A stretch of DNA of 64,000 nt from REBR01 sp033721915 (GTDB taxonomy: Bacteria; Pseudomonadota; Gammaproteobacteria; Pseudomonadales; Oleiphilaceae): positions 3,388-67,387 of the forward strand of contig JAWWAC010000011.1 in NCBI GenBank assembly GCA_033721915.1, read 5' to 3'. Under the pieces are notes generated by a model. That model was not told the DNA's origin and ran no database searches. It saw only the letters and a program-made list of their open reading frames with translations. Shown here piece by piece: positions 34,896 to 44,072 of the stretch (position 1 is the first letter of the stretch; each line of letters starts with the position of its first letter). A program made the position numbers and the translations under genes.

Positions 34896-35978
34896 ATGAA
34901 ATCAACTTCTACTCCTGATCTGGTGGCCCTGGGCAAGCTGCGCCTCTGGGCCATCGTGGCGTTTTTTTTCACCATCGTTGTGATTGTACTCGGAGCCTGG
35001 ACCCGTCTGGTCGAGGCCGGGCTGGGCTGCCCGGACTGGCCAGGGTGCTATGGTTTTCTCACCGTCCCCAGCGGGGCCGAGAATGTACAGCTGGCTGAGT
35101 CCCGTTTCCCGGATGCGCCACTGGATGCGACCAAAGGCTGGCCGGAGATGATCCATCGTTACGCGGCGGGGATTCTGGGGTTGATCATTTTCGGCATGAC
35201 GGTTGCCAGCTATCGACTGCGCCAGTACGGCGCGCCGCTGAAGCAGACCCTTTTCATGTCGGCGTTTGTCTGCCTGCAAGCCGCTTTCGGTGCCTGGACA
35301 GTGACCCTTTCCCTGTGGCCACAGGTGGTGGCCGCCCATCTTCTGGGTGGCTTCACGACACTGACACTGGTGTTTATCCTGGCACTGCGGCTGAGCCCTC
35401 TGAAACTGGCCGGCCTGAGTGCCACTGCGTCGGAAAAGCTGCGTCGCCTGCGACCGCTGCTCTATGCGGCGCTGGCACTGGTGGTGATGCAGATTGCACT
35501 GGGGGCCTGGACGGCGTCCAACTACGCGGCCCTTGCCTGCCCGGATTTCCCCACCTGTCAGGGTGAGTGGTGGCCTGAAATGGACATTGCCCACGGCTTT
35601 GATGTCACCCAGAGTGTTGGACCCAACTACATGGGCGGTCAGCTCGCCCATGAGGGACGCATTGCCATTCACCAGTTTCACCGGGTGGGGGCCATTGTGG
35701 TCACGGTTGTTCTTCTGGTGCTGTTTGCATTGCTGTTCCGCCAGACACGGGGCTCCAGCCTGAACCGCTGGGTGTGGGTGTCACTGGCGGCCCTGGTCCT
35801 GCAGATGGTGCTGGGGGTGGTGAATGTGCTGCTGCACATCCCGGTCGCCATTGCCGTGGCCCATAACGCAGGGGGCGCACTGCTGCTGATCAGCCTGGTG
35901 AATCTGGCGTACCGGTTGCACCACCTGCCTGCAAACGGGGACAATGGCGGACTACAACGGCAAGAGGCAGGCCCATGA
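34896..35978 (+). CDS. ctaA: haem A synthase CtaA/Cox15
   Basis: Oxidises haem O to haem A for the aa3 oxidase. It has 360 residues and about eight helices in two related halves. Conserved pieces include VLGAWTRLVEAGLGCPDWPG with the paired-cysteine loop, MIHRYAAGILG, a second IHQFHRVGAIV and AVAHNAGGALLL, giving four haem-ligand histidines. It overlaps ctaB by 4 bp. Confidence 0.95.
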   Translation: MKSTSTPDLVALGKLRLWAIVAFFFTIVVIVLGAWTRLVEAGLGCPDWPGCYGFLTVPSGAENVQLAESRFPDAPLDATKGWPEMIHRYAAGILGLIIFGMTVASYRLRQYGAPLKQTLFMSAFVCLQAAFGAWTVTLSLWPQVVAAHLLGGFTTLTLVFILALRLSPLKLAGLSATASEKLRRLRPLLYAALALVVMQIALGAWTASNYAALACPDFPTCQGEWWPEMDIAHGFDVTQSVGPNYMGGQLAHEGRIAIHQFHRVGAIVVTVVLLVLFALLFRQTRGSSLNRWVWVSLAALVLQMVLGVVNVLLHIPVAIAVAHNAGGALLLISLVNLAYRLHHLPANGDNGGLQRQEAGP

Positions 35979-36871
35979 GCTCCCAATCCCAGACCGCAAC
36001 ATCCGCCCGTCCAGGCTGGCAGGACTATCTTGAGCTGACCAAGCCCAAGGTGGTGGCGCTGATGCTGATGACGGCGGTGATCGGTATGGTGCTGGCCGAG
36101 CCGGGCCTGCCCTCCTGGCAGGTTCTGTTTTACGGCAACCTGGGCATTGGCCTTCTCTCCGGTGCCGCCGCCGTCGTCAACCATGTGGTGGACCAGAAAG
36201 TGGACACACAGATGGCCCGCACCGCGCGGCGCCCCGTTGCCACAGGGCGGCTGAGCAACCTTCAGGCACTGGGATTCGCGGCCACCATCGGTCTGCTGGG
36301 CATGATCGTACTGGTCTGGCAGATCAACATGCTCACCGCCTGGCTGACCCTGGCCTCCCTGGTCGGCTATGCGGTTATCTACACGCTGTTTCTCAAACGG
36401 GCCACACCCCAGAATATCGTGATCGGTGGTCTGGCGGGTGCCATGCCACCGCTGCTTGGCTGGACGGCGGTGACCAACTCCGTGGATGCCAACGGGCTTC
36501 TGCTGGTGCTCATCATCTTTGCCTGGACGCCACCTCATTTCTGGGCGCTGGCCATTCACCGCAAGGAAGAGTATGCCAAGGCCGGTATTCCCATGCTGCC
36601 GGTTACCCATGGCAACCGGTTTACCGAGTTCCATATCATTCTCTACACACTGGTGCTGATCGCCGTCACATTGATGCCGGTGGCCACGGGTATGTCGGGA
36701 CTGATTTATCTGGTGGCCGCGGTGCTTCTGGGGCTGCGTTTCCTGCAGCTGAGCATTCGCCTGTGGCGCTTTGACGATCGCCGTGTGGCACTGCATACGT
36801 TCAAGTTTTCCATTACTTACCTGATGTTGCTGTTCGCGTTCCTGCTGATTGACCATTTTGTGCGTTTTTAG
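35975..36871 (+). CDS. ctaB: protohaem IX farnesyltransferase (haem O synthase)
   Basis: A UbiA-family prenyltransferase adding farnesyl to haem b. The 298-residue protein has nine helices, the first Asp-rich motif NHVVDQKVDTQM with TARRP after it, and the second region APPHFWALAI-like (AWTPPHFWALAIHRKEEY). E. coli names the orthologue cyoE. It supplies the substrate for ctaA, encoded just upstream. Confidence 0.97.
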   Translation: MSSQSQTATSARPGWQDYLELTKPKVVALMLMTAVIGMVLAEPGLPSWQVLFYGNLGIGLLSGAAAVVNHVVDQKVDTQMARTARRPVATGRLSNLQALGFAATIGLLGMIVLVWQINMLTAWLTLASLVGYAVIYTLFLKRATPQNIVIGGLAGAMPPLLGWTAVTNSVDANGLLLVLIIFAWTPPHFWALAIHRKEEYAKAGIPMLPVTHGNRFTEFHIILYTLVLIAVTLMPVATGMSGLIYLVAAVLLGLRFLQLSIRLWRFDDRRVALHTFKFSITYLMLLFAFLLIDHFVRF

Positions 36872-36883
36872 AGGGCTTCAACC

Positions 36884-37537
36884 ATGTCCACACAGGGCAA
36901 AATCTATTTCACTGCGGCCTTGCTGTTTGCCCTGGTCGCAGGCGTTATCGCGCTGACCTTTGTCACCCAGGGGACCGGTGCGGAGGGGAGCCGGGAGATG
37001 CCGGACCTCTCCGAGTACAACACCTATCTCTACGAAGAGCCCCGGGGCATCCGGGAATTTGAGCTGGTGAACGACCAGGGAGAGCCGGTGGACAATGACA
37101 TGCTACTGGGCCAGTGGACCATTGCCTTTATCGGCTTTACCTACTGCCCGGACATCTGTCCGGCCACCATGGCCACCCTGTCACGGGCCGCCAAACAGAT
37201 CAGCCCGGATGTGCCCGATCCGCAGTTCCTCATGATCAGCGCCGACCCGGAGCGGGATACTCCGGAACAGCTGAGCAGCTACGTCAGCTTCTTCGGTGAC
37301 GACTTCCGCGGTGTTACCGGCGACCGGGAGACACTGCGCAAGCTGGCCCGAGACCTCAACGCCGTCTTCACCCACCGTAAAGATGAAGAGGGTGAGGTAG
37401 TGGTGGACCACAGCGCCCACCTGGCACTGATCTCCCCTCACGGCAACTTTGTGGGCATGGTGCAACCCCCTATGGAAGCGGACAAAATCGCCACCATCTA
37501 CCACGCCGTCGCCCACTGGATCCCACCTCAGAACTGA
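36884..37537 (+). CDS. SCO1/SenC-family copper chaperone
   Basis: A 217-residue protein with an N-terminal membrane anchor and a thioredoxin-like periplasmic domain. The copper-binding C-x3-C is in GFTYCPDICPATM and the third ligand His in VDHSAHLALISPHG, so all Sco ligands are present, unlike the Sco-like paralogue at 34260. It would metallate the CuA site of subunit II. It closes the oxidase assembly cluster. Confidence 0.94.
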   Translation: MSTQGKIYFTAALLFALVAGVIALTFVTQGTGAEGSREMPDLSEYNTYLYEEPRGIREFELVNDQGEPVDNDMLLGQWTIAFIGFTYCPDICPATMATLSRAAKQISPDVPDPQFLMISADPERDTPEQLSSYVSFFGDDFRGVTGDRETLRKLARDLNAVFTHRKDEEGEVVVDHSAHLALISPHGNFVGMVQPPMEADKIATIYHAVAHWIPPQN

Positions 37538-37564
37538 TACTGCCCCTCTCAACCCGATAAAAAA

Positions 37565-37593
37565 GCACCGGCCCCAACTGCCGGTGCCAAAAT
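37565..37593 (-). terminator. hairpin with T-run on the minus strand downstream of sco
   Basis: GCACCGGC (37565-37572) and GCCGGTGC (37580-37587) form a perfect 8-bp stem. The run of six As before it (37559-37564) becomes a T-run on the minus strand, so the classic terminator orientation is leftward, while rightward it is followed only by CAAAATT. It may still stop sco transcription. Confidence 0.6.
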
Positions 37594-37640
37594 TACAGCC
37601 GTTAAAAAACAAACCCCCAACACACATCACCACCACCCCA

Positions 37641-37741
37641 CCCTAAAGCCCAAAGCCCAAAGCCCAAAGCCCAAAGCCCAAGGGCCAAGGGCCAAGGGCC
37701 AAGGGCCCAAGGGCCCAAGGACAGGCCCAAGGACAGGCACA
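37641..37741. repeat. evolving heptamer tandem array leading into a GACAGGCAC copy
   Basis: The array starts with five units of CCCAAAG or close variants, then about four of GCCAAGG, then GCCCAAGG twice, then ACAGGCCCAAGG and finally GGACAGGCAC (core at 37732). Unit sequence changes stepwise along the array. It belongs to the 472-bp gene-free stretch between sco (37537) and tetR (38010). Reading frames through it give only Leu/Gly/Trp/Pro repeats and are not genes. Confidence 0.9.
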
Positions 37742-37803
37742 GTCCAAAAGAGGACGCATCATCCTCAAATAACTCGCGAAGCACCTGGCACAATAACCCT
37801 TGG

Positions 37804-37922
37804 GACAGGCATACACCCGCACGAAGCACCATAAGCCCACTGGGGCAGGTACTCACATCCAGGACAGGCGCACTTTCGGGACAGGCACACTTTCGGACAG
37901 GCACACTTTCGGGACAGGCACT
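37804..37922 (+). repeat. GACAGGCAC cluster with a 16-17-bp tandem unit
   Basis: GACAGGCAT lies at 37804. From 37863 four copies follow at 16-17-bp steps: GACAGGCGC (37863) and exact cores at 37880, 37896 and 37913. The first three are separated by near-identical ACTTTCGG spacers, so the whole is a tandem of (GG)GACAGGCACACTTTC. It ends about 90 bp before the TetR start. The remaining bases of the sco-tetR gap show nothing else I can name. Confidence 0.9.
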
Positions 37923-38009
37923 CAACTATGCGGTGATTTTTCAGCTTGTAGTCCATGACTGAAGTTCATATCATGACCGCCGGTCACGACGGGGTATGGA
38001 AATACACGC

Positions 38010-38669
38010 ATGGGTTATCAGAATGACGCATTTCAGCACAGGGAACAGCGGATACTGGACACCGCACTGAAGCTGTTCCGGGATCATGGCTGGGAGTCGG
38101 TGACGGTTGCGCAGATGGCCGCCCGTGCGGGTATTGGCAAAGGGACTGTTTATCGGCATTTTGCCAGCAAGGAAGCCGTCTATGCCCGCATCGTTCTGGA
38201 TTTCTCACGCCGCTGTCTGAGCCGTTATCGTCAGGAACCGATCGGGAGTCGGCCACTGGAAGCGATGCGTCGTATTATCCGCCTGGCCTTCGACCTGCTC
38301 AGCGATAATCCCATGGAAGTGCAATTGTGCATGCACTGCGAGCGGATGGAGTTCCAGGAGCGGTTGACGGAGGAGACAAGACAGGCCTTCCGTGAGCTGG
38401 AGCTGGCCTACCAGCGGTTATTTAGCAGAATGCTTGAGGCGGCCGTGGCCGCCGGTGAAATTGCTCCCAGGCCCATGGAGCCCCTTTACTGGGGGCTGGA
38501 TGCCACCTTCCAGGGGGTCATGGCCCATGTCGCCGGTGGCGGCTTTGGTCCCAGACACCAGGATGTCTCCAGAGAGCGTTATTTTGATCACGTGGCGGAC
38601 TTTATCATGTCTGGCATTATTGGCCCTGGTGTCTTCAGGGAAGGCGTCGGGGAGGAGGAAAAACAATGA
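38010..38669 (+). CDS. TetR-family transcriptional regulator of the RND operon
   Basis: A 219-residue repressor. The helix-turn-helix is at about 15-60 (ILDTALKLFRDHGWESVTVA then GIGKGTVYRHFASKEAVYAR). A ligand-binding domain follows. The last codons overlap the next gene by 4 nt, so it is co-translated with the efflux pump and likely autoregulates the operon. Repeats of the GACAGGCAC type lie directly upstream. Confidence 0.93.
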   Translation: MGYQNDAFQHREQRILDTALKLFRDHGWESVTVAQMAARAGIGKGTVYRHFASKEAVYARIVLDFSRRCLSRYRQEPIGSRPLEAMRRIIRLAFDLLSDNPMEVQLCMHCERMEFQERLTEETRQAFRELELAYQRLFSRMLEAAVAAGEIAPRPMEPLYWGLDATFQGVMAHVAGGGFGPRHQDVSRERYFDHVADFIMSGIIGPGVFREGVGEEEKQ

Positions 38670-39745
38670 AAAGCTTACGCAGCTATGGTTCTCTGTTATT
38701 GGCGGTGGCTGCAGTACTGGGCATAGTGCTGTGGATGGCCAGCGGTGAGGTGAGCACCTCACAGGACGACCGGGAAGACATCTGGCGCGACAGCGAATCC
38801 CGCCCCTCCAAAGTCCAGGTGGAGACACTCGCCGCTCAACCCTACCAGCCGGAAGTAGTGTTGCAGGGCCAGGTGGAGCCATGGCAACAGATTACCCTCA
38901 GGGCCCGTGTGGCCGGGGATGTTCAGAGCCTGCCTCCCCTGGGGAAAAAAATCGAACAGGGACAGGCACTTTTAACTCTCTCCGATGAGGCCCGTCAGGC
39001 TCAGCTGGAACAGGCCAATGCGGAACTGCAACGGGCTGAGGCGGACCTGCGGGGTGCGGAAACCCTGCGAGGACGTGACCTGGGCTCGGAAGCGGAGTTG
39101 ATGAGACTGAAGGCCGAAGTGGCCCGTGCCCGTACAGATCAGGCCCGTGCCCGGCAGGCGGTGGCAGATCGCCGGCCAAAAGCGCCTTTTTCCGGGGTCA
39201 TTGATCACCATGATGTGGAGAAGGGGGATTACGTCCGTGTGGGGGACTCGCTACTGCAACTGGTGGATGTGTCGCGACTGAAGGCCACCGCCCAGGTGCC
39301 ACAGCAGAAAGTGGCTCGTCTTGAAGTCGGGCAACCGGTCCTTTTATCCCTGCTTAATGGCGAGACCCTCAAAGGCGAGCTGAGTTTTATTGCCAGTGCT
39401 GCCGACCCTCAGACCCGTTCGTTTACTATCGAGGCCAGTGTACAGAACCCCGATAATCTGCGTATTGCCGGCGGCAGTGCCACTCTTCGGATCGCCCAGG
39501 AAACCCGGCTGGCCAGCCGTATCTCACCGGCCTATCTCAGCCTGAATGACCTGGGTCAACTGTCGGTAAAAATTGTCGACGATGAGGATCGGGTACAACA
39601 GACCCCGATCCGGTTGCTCAGTGCGGATAACGAAGGCGCCTGGATTGACGGGCTGCCTCTTAAGGCACGGATCATTACCCAGGGAGCAGGCTTTGTCCGT
39701 CCGGGTGAACAGGTGGAAGCCATTCACGCCAATGACGGAGGCTGA
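38666..39745 (+). CDS. RND efflux periplasmic adaptor (membrane fusion protein)
   Basis: A 359-residue HlyD/AcrA-type adaptor. N-terminal membrane anchor (8-25) precedes a beta-barrel/lipoyl segment (QGQVEPWQQITLRARVAGDV), a coiled-coil hairpin around residues 108-170 rich in Ala/Arg/Glu (QAQLEQANAELQRAEADL), then APFSGVIDHHDVEKGDYV closing the lipoyl domain. It links the inner-membrane pump to an outer-membrane channel; no TolC-like gene is present here. A GACAGGCAC core at 38961 encodes part of EQGQALL. Confidence 0.92.
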   Translation: MKSLRSYGSLLLAVAAVLGIVLWMASGEVSTSQDDREDIWRDSESRPSKVQVETLAAQPYQPEVVLQGQVEPWQQITLRARVAGDVQSLPPLGKKIEQGQALLTLSDEARQAQLEQANAELQRAEADLRGAETLRGRDLGSEAELMRLKAEVARARTDQARARQAVADRRPKAPFSGVIDHHDVEKGDYVRVGDSLLQLVDVSRLKATAQVPQQKVARLEVGQPVLLSLLNGETLKGELSFIASAADPQTRSFTIEASVQNPDNLRIAGGSATLRIAQETRLASRISPAYLSLNDLGQLSVKIVDDEDRVQQTPIRLLSADNEGAWIDGLPLKARIITQGAGFVRPGEQVEAIHANDGG

Positions 39746-39751
39746 CAGACC

Positions 39752-42700
39752 ATGTTTACCCTGATTCACGCCGCCATCAATCGCAGCCGCACTACACTGC
39801 TAACACTGCTGTTTCTGGTCATTGGCGGCATGGTGGCTTTCGCTTCCATCCCCAAGGAAGCCAACCCCGATATCACCATACCGATGATTTACGTGTCATT
39901 GACGCTGGAGGGCATCAGTCCGGAAGACGCCGAACGGCTTCTGGTGCGCCCCATGGAGCAGGAGCTGCGCTCACTGGAAGGGGTTCAGGAAATGCGCAGC
40001 ACGGCATCGGAAGGTCATGCCTCGGTGATGCTGGAATTTGATGCCGGCTTCAACCCGGAGCTGGCACTTCAGGATGTGCGGGAAAAAGTGGACACCGCCC
40101 GCAACAAGCTCCCCTCGGAAGTGGACGAACCCCGGGTGCATGAAATTAATGTGGCCCTGTTTCCCGTTCTTTCCATCGGTCTTTCCGGCCCCCTGTCGGA
40201 ATCGGAACTGATCTTTATCGCCCGTGAATTGCAGGACCGCATCGAAGGCATCAATCAGGTGCTGGAAGTGGACATCGCCGGCGACCGGGAAGACATGATG
40301 GAGATCGTGGTGGATCCCCAGGTGCTGGACAGCTACGGGCTGGATTACAACCAGCTGGGCAACCTGGTCGCCCGAAACAACCGCCTGGTGGCCGCCGGCA
40401 GTCTGGATACCGGGGCCGGACGCATGACCATGAAAGTCCCGGGAGTGATTGAGAACCTGGAAGACGTCCTCAGCATGCCCATCAAGATTGAGGGGGACAC
40501 GGTGGTCACCTTTGGCGATGTGGCCACCCTGCAAAGGGGCTTCAAGGACCCCAAGGGCTTTGCCCGCATCAATGGTCAGCCGGCGGTGGTATTGGAGGTC
40601 TCCAAGCGCACAGGCGCCAACATCATCGAGACAGTGGGACAGGCACAGGCTCTGATGGACGAGGCAGCCCGCTTTCTGCCCGATGAAGTGGAAGTGCAGT
40701 ACATCATGGACCAGTCGGAGGAAGTGCGGAACATCCTTGGTGACCTGCTCAACAATGTCCTGACTGCCATCGTTCTGGTCATGATCGTCATTGTGGCCAC
40801 TATGGGATTGCGTTCGGCACTGTTGGTGGGGCTGACCATTCCGGGGGCCTTCCTGGCGGGCATATTGCTGATCTGGGGTCTGGGCTACACCATGAATATC
40901 GTGGTGCTGTTCAGCCTCATTCTCGTAGCGGGCATGCTGGTGGACGGGGCCATTGTGGTCTCCGAGCTGGCAGACCGGAACCTCTCGGACGGGCAGACCC
41001 CGGCGAATGCCTGGGGCGCCGCCGCCAGCCGAATGGCCTGGCCGGTTATTGCTTCTACAGCCACCACGCTGGCGGTGTTCCTGCCCCTGCTGTTCTGGCC
41101 CGGCACGGTGGGGGAATTCATGAAATTCCTGCCAATAACGGTGATTCTCTGTCTGCTGGCTTCATTGGCCATGGCGCTGATCTTCCTGCCGGTGATGGGC
41201 GCTGTAAGCGGAGGCCGGCGTGTTCGTCTGCCCAGTAAGCAGGGCGCTGGCGGACGGATGTACCGCCGACTGCTACGGCGAATACTGGAACGTCCCCTGG
41301 GCAGTCTGATGGTGATACTGGGGATTATCGGCCTGATCTACGCTGCTTATGGCAAGTTTAACCATGGCGTGGAGTTTTTCCCCAGCGTGGAACCGGATTC
41401 GGCACAGGTCTGGGTTCGTGCTCGGGGCGACCTGTCCGTATATGAAAGGGACGCACTGGTGCGCCAGGTGGAGAAGCGACTGCAGGGCATGCAGGAGGTC
41501 AAGGCCCTGTACGCACGTTCTATGGTCAGCCCCAGCACCCGCATGGCGCCGGATGTGGTGGGCACATTGCAGTTTCAGTTCCAGGACTGGGATGAGCGTC
41601 GCCCCGCCAGTGCCATATTGGCGGACATGCGAGAGCGTACCCGGGATATTCCCGGCATTGTGCTGGAATTCCGGGAGCAGGAGGAGGGCCCGGGGGGTGG
41701 CAAACCCATTGAGCTGAAGATCAGTGGCAATGACGGTGATGCCCTGTCGCGCTACATGGAGACTCTGCGGGAGACCATGGACAGCACCGGTGGCTTTATT
41801 GATGTGGAAGACGATCGCAGCCTGCCCGGCATAGAGTGGCGACTGCAGGTGGATCGTGAAGCCGCTGCCCGTCTCGGCGCGGATGTGCTCAGTGTTGGAA
41901 ACGCTGTGCAGTTGGTCACGAACGGCCTGATCCTGGCCACTTACCGTCCTGAGGAGGTGCGGGACGAGGTGGATATACTGGTCCGCATGCCCCGCAACGA
42001 CCGCACACTGGATCAGTTCCAGCGCCTGACGCTGAATACCGACCGCGGTCAGATGCCACTCTCCCATTTTGTTACCCGGGTGCCGGCCGACAAAATCGGG
42101 ACACTGCGACGGGTGGATGGACAGCGAACACTGACACTGCAGGCGGACGTTGCGGAAGGGGCGCAGGCCACTGAGCGGTTAAGGGCGTTGCAGGAGAACA
42201 TGCCTGAACCTCCCGAGGGCATACGGGTCAGAGTGGGCGGTGAGGACGCAGACCAGCAGCAGGCGGCCAACTTCCTGGTCAGTGCCTTCGCCGTGGCCAT
42301 CTTCCTGATGTTTCTGATACTGGTCACCCAGTTCAACAGCCTCTACCAGGCCATTCTGGTCCTCTCAGCCATACTGCTCTCCACCGCCGGTGTATTGCTG
42401 GGGCTGATGCTCAATGCCCAGTCCTTCGGCATCGTCATGGTGGGCATGGGCATCATTGCCCTGGCGGGAATCGTGGTGAACAACAACATCGTATTGATCG
42501 ACACCTACAACCAGATGCGACGGGAAGGCCTGGACGCCTTTAACGGCGCCCTGGAAACCGGCTGCCTGCGTCTGCGTCCGGTGCTGCTCACTGCCATCAC
42601 CACCATACTGGGCCTGATGCCCATGGTGATGGGAGTCAATGTGGACCTGCTGACACCAGAGCTGGGTATCGGTGCCCCCTCCACCCAATGGTGGACCCAG

Positions 42701-42847
42701 CTTTCAAGCGCCATCGCTGGTGGTCTGGCTTTTGCCACTATACTGACCCTGTTACTGACACCAGCGCTGCTGGTGCTGGGCGAGCGAAGCGGCAACGCCT
42801 GGCGCCGTCTGTGGCAACGTAATGTCCAAAATGAGGAAACCCCATGA
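39752..42847 (+). CDS. RND-family efflux permease
   Basis: A 1031-residue inner-membrane proton-driven pump of the HAE/AcrB type with two six-helix halves and two large periplasmic loops. In TM4 the usual Asp pair of VDDAIVV is VDGAIVV (residues 404-410 approx.), leaving one Asp, as in several drug/lipid RND subgroups. Conserved PKEANPDITIP at the N-terminus and ASTATTLAVFLPLLF are present. It lies 6 bp after the adaptor gene and overlaps the hydrolase gene by 4 bp. Substrate is unknown. Confidence 0.93.
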   Translation: MFTLIHAAINRSRTTLLTLLFLVIGGMVAFASIPKEANPDITIPMIYVSLTLEGISPEDAERLLVRPMEQELRSLEGVQEMRSTASEGHASVMLEFDAGFNPELALQDVREKVDTARNKLPSEVDEPRVHEINVALFPVLSIGLSGPLSESELIFIARELQDRIEGINQVLEVDIAGDREDMMEIVVDPQVLDSYGLDYNQLGNLVARNNRLVAAGSLDTGAGRMTMKVPGVIENLEDVLSMPIKIEGDTVVTFGDVATLQRGFKDPKGFARINGQPAVVLEVSKRTGANIIETVGQAQALMDEAARFLPDEVEVQYIMDQSEEVRNILGDLLNNVLTAIVLVMIVIVATMGLRSALLVGLTIPGAFLAGILLIWGLGYTMNIVVLFSLILVAGMLVDGAIVVSELADRNLSDGQTPANAWGAAASRMAWPVIASTATTLAVFLPLLFWPGTVGEFMKFLPITVILCLLASLAMALIFLPVMGAVSGGRRVRLPSKQGAGGRMYRRLLRRILERPLGSLMVILGIIGLIYAAYGKFNHGVEFFPSVEPDSAQVWVRARGDLSVYERDALVRQVEKRLQGMQEVKALYARSMVSPSTRMAPDVVGTLQFQFQDWDERRPASAILADMRERTRDIPGIVLEFREQEEGPGGGKPIELKISGNDGDALSRYMETLRETMDSTGGFIDVEDDRSLPGIEWRLQVDREAAARLGADVLSVGNAVQLVTNGLILATYRPEEVRDEVDILVRMPRNDRTLDQFQRLTLNTDRGQMPLSHFVTRVPADKIGTLRRVDGQRTLTLQADVAEGAQATERLRALQENMPEPPEGIRVRVGGEDADQQQAANFLVSAFAVAIFLMFLILVTQFNSLYQAILVLSAILLSTAGVLLGLMLNAQSFGIVMVGMGIIALAGIVVNNNIVLIDTYNQMRREGLDAFNGALETGCLRLRPVLLTAITTILGLMPMVMGVNVDLLTPELGIGAPSTQWWTQLSSAIAGGLAFATILTLLLTPALLVLGERSGNAWRRLWQRNVQNEETP

Positions 42848-43746
42848 ATCCGATCAGCCCGCAAACCGTCGCTGCAAACGGCCTGGAATTCTGTGTCGAG
42901 CAGCGCGGAGACCCCAAGGGTGAGCCATTGATCCTGATCATGGGCCTGGCTGCCCAGCTCACGCTCTGGCCTGAGACCATGCTTGAGCGCTATGTCCAGG
43001 CCGGCTTCCGGGTGATTCGTTTCGATAACCGGGACATCGGCCTTTCCTCGGAGATCAAGGCGCGACTCCAGGGCAAGCCCCTCACCGCCATGGCCCGCTA
43101 CAAGCTGGGTATGACTGTCCCGGCACCCTACAAACTCTATGATATGGCAGAAGACGTTGTGGGACTGATGGACGCTCTGGATATCCCTCAGGCTCACATC
43201 AAGGGTGTTTCCATGGGCGGTATGGTCGGCCAGATACTGGCTGCCCGCTACCCGGCCCGGGTCAAAAGCCTTACGCTGGTGATGACGTCCAACAACAGCC
43301 GCAAGCTCCCCATGCCCGCCCCCAAGGTGATCTGGGGCCTGCAGGGCAGCAACATCAAAGGCCACCACGAGAACGCCGCCGTTGCCCGCAGTCTGGCGTT
43401 GTGGCGCAATATTCAGAGCCCGCTCTATCCCAGGGATGAAAAGGAGCTGGCTGAACGCATACGCAGCGACTACCGTCGCAGCTATCGCCCCGGCGGCATA
43501 CTCCGCCAGATGCGCGGTATCCTCGCCACCGGAGACCTTTCCACCATCAGCCGTGGCATCCGAGTCCCCACCGCCATCATCCATGGCAAGGCGGATCCGT
43601 TGGTTCGCCCCGTGGCAGCCAAGCAGCTTCAGGCACTGATCCCGGGGTCAAAACTGCACTGGATCCAGGGTATGGGCCATGACATGCCCGAGCCATTGAT
43701 GGACGAACTGACCACCCCCACCCTGAAGCTGGCCGGACGGACCTAG
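42844..43746 (+). CDS. alpha/beta hydrolase coupled to the RND operon
   Basis: A 300-residue cytoplasmic-type alpha/beta hydrolase. The catalytic triad is clear: nucleophile elbow GVSMGG (Ser near 122), Asp in IIHGKADPLV and His in GMGHDMPEP. The oxyanion region LILIMGLAAQLTLWP and RFDNRDIGLSS match the family that includes esterases and haloperoxidase-like enzymes. The ATG overlaps the RND stop, so it belongs to the tetR-adaptor-pump operon and may act on the exported compound. Confidence 0.9.
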   Translation: MNPISPQTVAANGLEFCVEQRGDPKGEPLILIMGLAAQLTLWPETMLERYVQAGFRVIRFDNRDIGLSSEIKARLQGKPLTAMARYKLGMTVPAPYKLYDMAEDVVGLMDALDIPQAHIKGVSMGGMVGQILAARYPARVKSLTLVMTSNNSRKLPMPAPKVIWGLQGSNIKGHHENAAVARSLALWRNIQSPLYPRDEKELAERIRSDYRRSYRPGGILRQMRGILATGDLSTISRGIRVPTAIIHGKADPLVRPVAAKQLQALIPGSKLHWIQGMGHDMPEPLMDELTTPTLKLAGRT

Positions 43747-44072
43747 TTGCAAGTGCACAACCCCCTGATTCCAGCCTGGCAGACAATGTGCAAAGTGGCT
43801 TAAGGACAGGCACCTCCAGTGGGAGGTAAAGAAAGAGGTAAAGACATAAAGCATAAAGGACAGGCACTGCAATGGCACTGCAATATCAAGGACAGGCATT
43901 GCGCAGTAGGAACACTCTTTCGTGGGATATTCAGGGGCATAATTCGCTGCAAGATTGGATCGTTGTTACCTGATTGCTTCAAATCTCAGCCCAAGCCCCC
44001 AGGTGGGCGGAATTACAGGCACGGAAAGTACCTGGCAGGGGCACCAGTTTGTGTATTTGAATGAGGGTGGGG
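43747..44072 (+). repeat. 326-bp intergenic region with GACAGGCAC copies beside the transposase
   Basis: Cores occur at 43805 and 43859 (GACAGGCAC) and 43891 (GACAGGCAT), all in plus orientation. The rest is gene-free and lower in GC near 43920-43985. No REP-type palindrome is evident. The region lies downstream of the converging hydrolase and tyrosine transposase genes. Confidence 0.85.

Noticed and set aside
37602..37956. Minus-strand open frames of 63-107 codons
   Set aside because: They translate the heptamer and GACAGGCAC repeats into Leu/Gly/Trp or Cys/Pro strings, with no ribosome-binding site.
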